From assembly GCA_003024985.2 (NCBI GenBank), contig PXIH01S0028935.1: a stretch of 10,546 bases of DNA. One strand, 5' to 3'. Numbering within the stretch: the stretch's first letter is position 1; the number at the start of each line of letters is the position of its first letter. The notes under the pieces were generated by a model that did not search any database, was not told the DNA's origin, and worked only from the letters and a program-made list of their open reading frames with translations. The DNA comes from Euperipatoides rowelli. Its lineage: Eukaryota > Onychophora > Udeonychophora > Euonychophora > Peripatopsidae. The position numbers were made by a program, and so were the translations under genes. Below, in pieces: positions 1-7,439 of this stretch.

Positions 1-2258
1 TTATTTTATTAATAAAGTTATTAAAATAATCCTTTTAAAATTAAATAGCTTTAAAAATCCTATTTAGAAAATATCTTATACCTTTAAGAAATTTGCTGAT
101 AGTATAAACAATCTTATACCTCTAAGCTCAAAAAGACCTCGAGGTCTACCTACCTGAAATGGCACAGAAACGGTGTTTTATATCTACTAGCATGACTTTT
201 TAGTTATCAAAAATAACCTTATTCCTATATATTTCTATTTCATAATTATTTAGAATATCAGGTGAGATCGATTCAACATTATCTGAAATAGCTTTTATTA
301 TATTGGCTAAGATATTTTCATACTGTTCAATTTAAAGACAGTACGATATATAGTTTGTTATTTTCAGCATTGATAACACTATTTTCCATCAGTTCTATAT
401 CAGCACTAGTGTTGATTTCGCTCAGTTCCAAATAATGATTAATGGGGAAAGGCGTTGTCACAATATACTGTAGTTGCATTTATTTAGAAAACTAGAAATA
501 TATACAAAAAAAAACATAATATGCAGAATATATCATTGCATTTATATAATTTAAGATACTTGAAAACCTAGCCCAATTAGAAATTACATCTGATTTTCAA
601 TGACAAAAATTATTAAATATGATTCAATAGGTATACAGAACATAATTATAAAAAAAAAATAAGTCGTAAAAACTATGATTTTTCAGCGTTTTTCATCATC
701 ACCAATGACTATATTATTTATATTATTGTTCAATAAAAGTTCCCTTCAACATAATCAAAATTTGGCATAAATACTGCAAATGTTTAGCCACTTGAAACAT
801 CTCAGTTCACAATCCAGTTGAACAAACAACTACGGTAATCCACACACGGTCCTCGATTGAATTGTCTACTCTTAATAAATGTATTCCAAGTAGGTCCAAA
901 ACCAGGTTAGCGCAGCTGCCATATTGATCACCCGAACTGCTAATGTCACGACCAAAAGAGAAAACATTTTATCAAACCATATCATCAATGAATATAAATA
1001 AATGAAAATTCAAGAAGTTGTATAAATCTTCAAGGAAAGATGCATCAGCCATAATTTTATAAGCTCAAGAGCCCTGGATAATCCTTGAATGTCTAGTACA
1101 ATAGAATTAAGTAATCCATTGTAAGAATGTATACGGTACTTCAGATGTCGATCCATTACTTAGAAGCAGTCCAAACCCGAAATGGAAATAGCAACTGACT
1201 AATACACTGAAAACAATAAATAAAATAAAATGACAAATAACTTAAATTAAAGACTATTTACAAAATCATAAGATCAGGCAGCCGATGGCACCATTACAAA
1301 CCGGAAGCCTCTCTTCAACTTTGGTAGGAAAATTAATCTCTGAGTTTTGGTTATTCATTTGGAATTATTTTTGTTTCATTTGACGTTTTATTAAAAGCAT
1401 TAAATGTTCCAAAGGGATGATAATTAGATTATTTTCATGCAAATTTTTTTTTTTAATATGTATTAATTCGTTAGTCTAACTGGTTTCTAAACAGTACAAT
1501 CTATAATTGCTAAATCTCAAACAACAATGAGCGCATATAATATCTCTCCCTATAATAAATTTGCTAATTTCATGACAGTTTGGTAATATTATATCCTTAT
1601 ATTAATTTTTTTATCAGCCACTTCATTTTATCATCAGTAGCTGATTGACTATTTGTTTTTTGTAAGCATGAATGTATGAAGATTTTTGTAAATTGTAATC
1701 AAATCCAATTGATTGTTTTTGAATATTGTTATTTAATATCACAATGGGTTCAAATTAGTATTACACTGTTTAGTTCATAAATGTTTTACTTTTATATTCC
1801 AAATGTCTTGTGTTTTGTTGTATTTTAATGTCAAGTGATGTCCTGAAAAGCTCTGTGTGGCTGGGTGTGAGCCATAGTGTGTTGGTCAATTAATTGGTTG
1901 GTATACTGTATATTCTGTTATACTGAAAGTAGATTACCTTCGCAGGGCTGGTAATATTTTTCACTAATATGATACAAAGTAAAGTTGAGCCTCTTATATT
2001 TGGATCTGAATTTTTTTATAATTTTTAAATGTTATCCCTTGAAATTTTTGTACTTGATTAAGTTGAGGCTTTTAGATTTCAATCTTGGTATTTGAGGGAT
2101 TTAGGTTTGATCGATGATAATGATGAGCTGAAAATAAATTAATTTCCCTTAAAACCAAGATAATTTTATAAACAATGTTTAAAACTTTGTATAAAAAGTT
2201 GCAGGAGGAAAACAAAATCAAGGAAGATAAAGATCATTTACATCATAAAACTTTATAT
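1..2258. other. AT-rich anonymous DNA, no gene seen
   Basis: I see no protein-coding gene, RNA gene or recognisable transposon here. All frames are broken by frequent stops. Small structures include a near-duplicated 16-mer (73-88 and 111-126, 15 of 16 bases equal), a 14-bp palindrome at 134-147 and a run of 11 T at 1444-1454. The stretches 800-960 and 1260-1320 are slightly richer in G+C and could be old transposon debris, but I could not match them to a family. Confidence 0.6.
134..147. repeat. 14-bp perfect palindrome AGACCTCGAGGTCT
   Basis: The sequence reads identically on both strands and stands out in AT-rich surroundings. It contains two inverted AGGTC half-sites around a CG, which superficially resembles nuclear-receptor half-sites. 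A chance palindrome is equally possible, and no function can be assigned. Confidence 0.4.
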
Positions 2259-2960
2259 AATCATCATGGGATGCGTTTGAGGTGGACGTTCACGCTCATG
2301 GCTTGCCGAAGATGTCTATATTGAGCGCTTCTTTTTAATACTGAGTATAGAATTGTTTGATGTTAGCCCAGTCATTAAGATCATCCATATATTCTCTTCT
2401 TGGTCTTCCCCTTTTTTCACTTTCTTTTCATCTCTCATGTCCTGCTACTAGTCTAATTTCTGCAGACCCTCTCAAGACATTCCAGGATTGTTGCATATTT
2501 CCGTGTCCTCTTGCCTACTTAATTCAAAAGACTATAACCACCTCCCCATCTTTTCCACACTTTTTCAATTATGATCAAATCTGTCTATTTTATTTTCAAC
2601 ATTCTTGTCTACACACCAGATATCAAAAGCATTGATTATTTTTCCCAAGTCTTTAGAAAGTCCAAATCCCACATCCATATAATAAAACTGACCAAACATA
2701 GCTTAGATTTTATTAACGTCTCTTAAAAAAATTATTTTTGTTTCCAAAATGCATTTTTTGCCATTCCTATCCTTGTTCGGATTTCTTTTGTGGTTCTATC
2801 TTCTGTTATCAAGATGTCCAAGTATCTAAATTCCTTAACGTGTTCTACAATTTTTTCTTTCATTTCCATTTGTTTCTTTTCTTACCAATCACCAGTGTTT
2901 TTCTCTTTCATTCTATATTGTGCTTTTAATATCAAACACTACAGATAAGTAAATTCTGCT
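2259..2960 (-). pseudogene. Decayed LINE ORF, C-terminal part and 3' end
   Basis: On the minus strand this is the end of a non-LTR retrotransposon endonuclease/reverse-transcriptase ORF. Three collinear blocks are readable. At 2744-2839 a 32-residue block begins VKEFRYLDILITED and ends RIGMAKNAFW, matching the post-palm 'VKEFKYLG...I..RI..AK.AF' region. At 2613-2660 LSKDLGKIINAFDIWC matches the 'L.K.INAFEMWC' block. At 2362-2412 RGRPRREYMDDLNDWAN matches the basic C-terminal 'GRPR..W.DD...W' motif. The blocks lie in different frames with internal stops, so the copy is dead. The LINE 3' end is probably near 2259, where the plus strand begins AATCATCATGGG, a remnant of a short-repeat tail. The plus-strand open frames at 2357-2635 and 2738-2929 are antisense shadows. 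The clade (RTE-, CR1- or Jockey-like) is not resolved. Confidence 0.85.
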
Positions 2961-3396
2961 CACTCTCAACTTTTAACATGTAACAAGATGTGCCATCTGT
3001 TGGTTGGGAATTCATGTAGTCTCGTAAGCCACTAAGCATGCACTATGGACATTATTGTGATGAATCCGAGAGAAAGAAAAAAAATTATTATTTATTCGAC
3101 TGAAAGTGATTTATTCAATTATTGTTTGGAAATAAAGGAATCTTAGAGTGCAGGGAGGTGGTAAAGATGGCAAAATAATGAAGTGATTATAGTTTTTCTC
3201 AACTGTGATTGTACTTATGGTACTCGAACATGATCAAAGCATCATTCCTACCTTTTACAAAACACTATGAACATTGATTGATTTGCTCACAAAAATACTG
3301 ATCGACATTCTTTGCACATACAACAGTACGGTGGTACATTAATTATTTCAATCAATCTAGATTTTAGGACAAAAATTATTTTTAACATAAAAATGA
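2961..3396. other. Unassigned interval between LINE halves
   Basis: If the two LINE fragments are one copy, this interval should carry part of the RT palm including YADD, but I find no such motif on the minus strand. The sequence is AT-rich with short A runs (3077-3085) and shows no coding signal. It may be a further old insertion or LINE sequence decayed beyond recognition. The minus-strand open frame 3287-3478 runs into the adjacent hAT element and looks like chance. Confidence 0.45.
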
Positions 3397-3404
3397 ACAT
3401 TGAC

Positions 3405-3819
3405 CAGTGCCGTAACGATGGTATGAAGCGCCTGTGGCAAGGGTTTAACTTGCGCCCCCCGTAACCCAATAATGACAAAAAAAAAAAAAATTTAAATTTT
3501 AACGTAACAAGCTAAATTTTACTAAATACTATTATATTGACCTCATCAAAATGAGTTGCCTCTATATACAATAATGTATTTATCAAGGTATTTGTATGAA
3601 TAAATAATCTATAACCTAAATAACAAATTTTTATTCATATTCAATGACAAAATAAAAAATACAGAGAGGGATTTTATGNGCGCGCAATAAACGTGTCTAT
3701 TTGACGAAAAACGGCCAGTGACAGTCGGTGTTGATTCATGTAGAGTAGGTTTTGCGTGCCCCAAACCAAGTTGCACCCCTGGCGGGCGCCTCTTTCGCCA
3801 CACCCTCGTTACGGCACTG
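3405..3819. mobile_element. Non-autonomous hAT element, 415 bp, with intact 8-bp TSD
   Basis: The element begins CAGTGCCGTAACGA and ends in the inverted form TCGTTACGGCACTG. The inverted similarity extends with gaps to about 53 bp on each side (3405-3457 and 3767-3819, both reaching an AACTTG block). It is flanked by a perfect 8-bp direct duplication ACATTGAC at 3397-3404 and 3820-3827, which is diagnostic of hAT-type insertion. CAGTG-type ends and 8-bp duplications are known hAT features. At 415 bp it cannot encode a transposase, and none is seen, so it would have been mobilised in trans. An A run of about 14 lies at 3477-3490 and an ambiguous base (n) at 3679. The open frames at 3609-3881 (minus) and 3718-3945 (plus) run through the end of the element and are not genes. 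Confidence 0.93.
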
Positions 3820-4079
3820 ACATTGACTACATGTATCCTTATCTTTAGGGAAGTGGAAATGACTTTGAATTCTTCTTTCATTTATAATGATTATAGCCAT
3901 GAACTGCACATATTCCAGTTACGTAACCCAGCATTTTGTTTTTAAAATTATGCTATCGCTTTTCTTTATAAACAGAATATAATCCTAACTTGCACTTAAA
4001 ACTATGATGAAAGCAAGCTGTTCAATACGGGACCATTCCTGTCCAAGAGAGGCATTGGTGTCACTGTTCTATAAGTGTT

Positions 4080-5110
4080 TGCTATTATAATCTTTAGCGA
4101 GCCTCTCCAATTCTGCCCTACTTGACATTCTATTGAAATTCTTTCATCTTTTTTTATCCCACCAATGTCATTATCTATGATTTCTTCATTTTATATGTTG
4201 AAAAATAATTAAGACTAAATCATTCTTGTCTTAACGCCACAGTTTACTCAAACCAATCAGTGAAATTTTTTATACTAAATGCTGCTGCTGACCTTTATAC
4301 AGGTTGCTTATAATTGTTAAATCCGTTCCACCAATCTCTATCTTCAATATATATGTCTTCTTACCAGTTTCTTATGATCATCACTGTCAAAAGCTTTCTC
4401 AAAATCCACAAATCCTGGGTACAGTGTCTGATGATTCTTTAACCTCTTTTGTGCAATAGCGTTCAATTCCATTCCTTTGTTGGCTCTGAACCCAAATTGG
4501 TCATCTGACAGATTTTCCTTGATTTTACTTCTTAATCTTCTTTTAAAAACAACTCCTAATGCTACAATCTAGATCAGAGGTTCCCAACTCTTTGCCCGCG
4601 GCACAATGTCGCCCGTCGACCAATTTGTGTGTGCCCGCCGCTGTTCGACCACAAAATGAAAGCTTGTCCATGTTAACTTGTCGGTGCCCTGATCCCATTA
4701 TTTAGATTGTATGGGTTAGACAACCAATTTTAGGCAGTTGTTTTCTTGTAAATCGACCTCTTTAATTTCACCTTTTGAACCAAGTTAATGCGGACGAGCT
4801 TGAGTGCAGTGCAAGCAGACTACCAAATTGAATAGTGGTGGGGATAGACAATTGTCTAAATACAGGCGATACAATCCAGATTTTTACCGCATTTTTTACA
4901 TCGCATATATTTTCGTCATTACGGAAATATAGATGGTGCCCGCCTCCCTACCGGTATTTTAGAATGTGCTCTAGTCTAGGGTAGAAAAAAGTTGGGAACC
5001 CCTGATCTAGATTTTAGACTATTATTTTTTTTAGAAATGGGAATCATTATATTGATTTCTTAAAATCATCTGGAATTTCTCCTGTCATCTGCCTATGTAG
5101 GCCTAATAAA
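4080..5110 (-). pseudogene. Decayed LINE reverse transcriptase fragment, split by a hAT element
   Basis: Read on the minus strand from high to low coordinates, RT motifs appear in canonical order. TGEIPDDFKKS at 5053-5085 corresponds to the 'TGE.P..WK.S' block upstream of the PI.KK motif. After the hAT insertion, LSDDQFGFRANKG covers 4473-4511 (DDQFGFRANKG is 4473-4505), the 'L...QFGFR...S/GT' block. FVDFEKAFDS at 4383-4412 is RT motif A, with the first catalytic Asp retained. Near 4200-4250 a degenerate GVKTRM...LFFN stands for 'GVRQGCVLSPLLFN', with stops inside. EEIIDNDIGGIK follows. Stops and frameshifts after motif A show the copy is dead, and no YADD box is visible. It is probably the same LINE copy as 2259-2960, in the same orientation and correct order. 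Neither an endonuclease domain nor a 5' end is seen in the window. Confidence 0.88.
4575..5004. mobile_element. Non-autonomous hAT element, 430 bp, inserted in the LINE RT
   Basis: The left end CAGAGGTTCCCAACTCTTT (4575-4593) is mirrored by the right end, whose complement reads CAGGGGTTCCCAACTTTTT (4986-5004). The 'CAGGGGTTCCCAAC' ends are typical of Charlie-like hAT elements. A perfect 8-bp duplication ATCTAGAT flanks it at 4567-4574 and 5005-5012; it is itself palindromic and carries the T at position 2 and A at position 7 favoured in hAT targets. The interior is richer in G+C than its surroundings (CCCGC stretches near both ends) and has no transposase. RT homology lies on both sides (TGEIPDDFKKS to the right, QFGFR to the left), so the insertion occurred after the LINE was in place. 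Confidence 0.94.
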
Positions 5111-5590
5111 ACTTTTTATACAGTAATAAAAATAAACTTTATGTAAATATAAAAATGAGAATATTTTTATATAAAAAAACATTATTTAACTAATACTCTT
5201 ATTTAACAACTTCGAGAAGATTGAATTCAACTTACAGATGATGAGTATGTGCATTAAGAGAAAAAAAAAACATTTAAAATATTAGTTTTAAGAAAAATTA
5301 TAAGCAGACTGACAATGTTTACACTATCCTGGATTTTTTAAAAAAATATTTCCCATTAATGTGGTATATTGTCCCATAAAAATGCTAAATTAATCTTAAA
5401 TTGAGATAGGGTTCTAACATCAATCACTCAGATTTATTTATATCTAATTATAGTGCACTATCCCCTTTCTCCAATCACACACTTCTAGGTTAACCTTTAA
5501 GTATTGTTGCTTATTGGACAGAAAAATATTTCAATGTAATTTAGATTAAATTTTATGATATAATAGTAATTTTTTAGTTTTCATTGTTAT
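5111..5590. other. AT-rich spacer, nothing recognised
   Basis: The sequence is very AT-rich with A and T runs and no coding signal. A 10-bp palindrome TAGTGCACTA lies at 5451-5460. LINE similarity fades above about 5110, so the relic is probably truncated there. Confidence 0.5.
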
Positions 5591-5594
5591 CCCC

Positions 5595-5870
5595 CTTGGA
5601 TATAAAATAGCTAAAGGTGGAGCTGCCTGTTTTTCAAGGATTTCCAGTTCATGATGTTAATTATTGGAAATAAATCATGTGTTATTTTTTAGTGTGGCAT
5701 TGACAGGCTTGCTGGCAGTACTCCAGCATAAAGTGAGTCACAGTCTTAATCTGTGGCAGACTGATCTTTAATGTTTGTCATCCATTATTAAATATATTTT
5801 ATATGCTTCTGTTCATGTTGGCTCTTACTCCGTCCCACAGTCTGATGTTTGTTCAAGCAGGTAGGCCTCC
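5595..5870. promoter_or_regulatory. Candidate non-coding regulatory block A
   Basis: This stretch breaks the surrounding AT-rich pattern with high-complexity sequence and no open frame of note. Visible motif-like sites include a perfect AP-1 consensus TGAGTCA at 5734-5740, an Otx/bicoid-type TAATC at 5748-5751 region, several ATTA cores between 5780 and 5795, and CAGTCT...AGACTG inverted halves around 5741-5762. No transposon termini or target duplications bound it. Whether it is conserved cannot be judged from one sequence. It could also be a fragment of an unrecognised repeat. Confidence 0.33.
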
Positions 5871-5938
5871 TTTTGATTAGGAATCAAATTTGTTGAAATT
5901 AATCACAAAATGAGAGAGAAGTACGAGAACATTTTTTT

Positions 5939-5950
5939 CTCTCTCTCTCT
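5939..5950. repeat. (CT)6 microsatellite
   Basis: Six CT units follow a T run. A complementary GAGAGAGA lies about 25 bp upstream (from 5912), so the two could pair as a hairpin. It separates the two candidate regulatory blocks. Confidence 0.8.
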
Positions 5951-6139
5951 AAAAAAACAACAAAAACACTTTGTATATTATATCAATAAGGGAACTGAGA
6001 AAGATAAGAAATTTCAAGTCTTTACTTAAAAATAATAGTTAATCCATTTTTTTTTTCCATAAAATTATTGAACAAATATCAGTGAATTCCCTTGATCAAT
6101 TTTTAGATGTGTGGAAAGAAAAACGGAAGTTGTAATTAA

Positions 6140-6345
6140 AGCTTCGGGGCTCTGATAAACCTTGATGGAGACGTGGCAGCTGTTGGAGCTAGTTATTTGT
6201 GATGACATAAGGGCAAAGAGCCTCATTCCCCAGCTGTTTCACACAACATGATTGGCTGCTTGTTGCATCAATGAGAGCAACTGCATGTTTACACATCTGC
6301 AAATCATTAATCAGTCATGTGACATGACGTTGTCAATAGCTTGTA
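6140..6345. promoter_or_regulatory. Candidate conserved non-coding element / enhancer block B
   Basis: Hand counting gives 90 G or C in 6141-6340 (45 %), well above the surrounding AT-rich DNA, with no low-complexity runs. Motif-like sites are dense: E-boxes CAGCTG at 6177-6182 and 6231-6236, CAACTG at 6278-6283 and CATGTG at 6316-6321; GATAA at 6154-6158; TGATTGGC (CCAAT/PBC-like) at 6249-6256; TTGCATCA (C/EBP-ATF type) at 6263-6270; TGTTTACA (forkhead) at 6286-6293; TGCAAAT (POU) at 6298-6304; CATTAATCA (homeodomain) at 6305-6313. GTCATG-TGA-CATGAC is an exact inverted repeat at 6314-6328. This packing resembles developmental enhancers. The alternative is a small exon: on the minus strand TTTGCAG precedes a 35-codon frame (6189-6296) that I do not recognise. 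Function is inferred, not shown. Confidence 0.45.
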
Positions 6346-6362
6346 GTAGTAGTTTAATTGTG

Positions 6363-6394
6363 AAAGAAAAAAAAAAAACAACAACAAAAAAAAA
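6363..6394. repeat. A-rich (CAA)n low-complexity tract
   Basis: A run of about 12 A is followed by ACAACAACA and another A run. It directly follows the candidate regulatory block and could be an old retroposon tail or simple slippage. Confidence 0.6.
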
Positions 6395-6473
6395 CTCTTC
6401 TTGTCTGTTGGTCTCGTAATTGACCTAGCCTACATTTCAATTGTCAAATACTTAAAAATAAATTTTTACAATA

Positions 6474-6496
6474 TTTTTTTTTTATTATTATTATTT
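6474..6496. repeat. T run with (TTA)4 microsatellite
   Basis: A run of T is followed by four TTA-type units. It is simple-sequence DNA with no sign of function. Confidence 0.7.
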
Positions 6497-7320
6497 GAAC
6501 TGAAGTGCAATTCATTAAAATGTCATTGTTTAAGTATTTTTACAAATGAGAAAGAAAAAAATTGTTCAGCCATTTAAAATAATAACTTGATTTGTGAAGT
6601 CAAATAGGCTATATACAGTAGTATCCAAAGGCAAATATTTTCCGAGGTAGTGTCAAAATGAACAAGAAGTAGCCTAACCTATTTAAAATCTTTACATGCT
6701 AAATTAAATTCTAAGCAATAATATCCCCACTTAAAATTCTCCGCATTTATTTTAAATTGATATCTCTCTTATTCTTATATTTCAAAATGAATGCTTGTTG
6801 GAAAAGAAACTCTTGAGTACACAGTTTTATTTCCTTATCCAAATAAATTTAATATAAGTTCTCTTTATTTTTCACCATGGAGGGTTAGCTATTTATTGTC
6901 CCGCATATTTTACATTTAATTTATTATTTAAAAGTTTAACAGTAGGTTTGAATAACAATCAAACCACATAGTCATGTTATTCATATAACAGCATGAAACT
7001 AAAATAAAACAAAAAAAAATACAAACATCATGATACCAGAAAAATAATAGAAAAACAAATAACACATTCGATCCAGAACATTTTATTGTATTTATTTATT
7101 TATTTATTAACATAATCCACGGTCAAACCAGTAGATATAAATTTATTAATTAATAAATAATATTGTACATTATAAAGAAAAAGAAACAATAAAAAAAGAA
7201 AGGGAGGAAAAAGTAATAACTAACAATATCAATAAAATGACTAATAATAAAATAATTATTTACAAATAGATACTCATAATTTTTATTTATTGATGATGTA
7301 ACTTTTTATTATCTATTGCA
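6497..7320. other. AT-rich anonymous DNA
   Basis: I see no gene or recognisable transposon here. The part 7130-7310 is extremely AT-rich, with overlapping short palindromes such as TTTATTAATTAATAAA around 7141-7156. A TTTA microsatellite lies at 7091-7108. Confidence 0.6.
7091..7108. repeat. (TTTA)n microsatellite
   Basis: About four and a half TTTA units are perfect, with a looser copy just upstream (TTTATTGTA). Confidence 0.8.
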
Positions 7321-7324
7321 TGCC

Positions 7325-7422
7325 CATCTGTTCTTTGTATTTTGTCTTTATCAGGGCCTGGAAGACCACATACATCAGTATGTGAAGGTCTGTAATTTGG
7401 AAATAAAAATAAAATAAAAAAA
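7325..7422 (+). mobile_element. Possible 3' tail of a truncated LINE
   Basis: A short unique stretch ends in TTTGGAAATAAAAATAAAATAAAA (7397-7420 region), preceded by a stem-loop. ACATAC (7368-7373) pairs with GTATGT (7378-7383), and AGACC (7363-7367) pairs with GGTCT (7387-7391) across a 3-base bulge. A stem-loop followed by an A-rich AAATA tail is the usual look of a 3' end copied by a LINE or of a short retroposed RNA. No RT coding sequence precedes it and I could not find target duplications, so it would be a severely 5'-truncated copy. The minus-strand open frame at 7313-7519 covers the same DNA and looks like chance. Confidence 0.35.
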
Positions 7423-7439
7423 TATAATTTGGTAAAATT

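Noticed and set aside
2357-2929. Two plus-strand open frames (92 and 63 codons) as small genes
   Set aside because: They lie antisense to readable LINE protein blocks on the minus strand (2362-2412, 2613-2660 and 2744-2839), and their peptides are low-complexity Phe/Ser/Leu-rich shadows.
3351-3373. Similarity of TCTAGATTTTAGGAC here to TCTAGATTTTAGAC at about 5006-5019
   Set aside because: Only about 15 AT-rich bases match and the flanks diverge at once, so a duplication is not supported.
3609-3945. Overlapping open frames on both strands (90 and 75 codons)
   Set aside because: Both cross the end of the hAT element at 3819, and the minus one spans the ambiguous base at 3679. They encode TIR sequence rather than a conserved protein.
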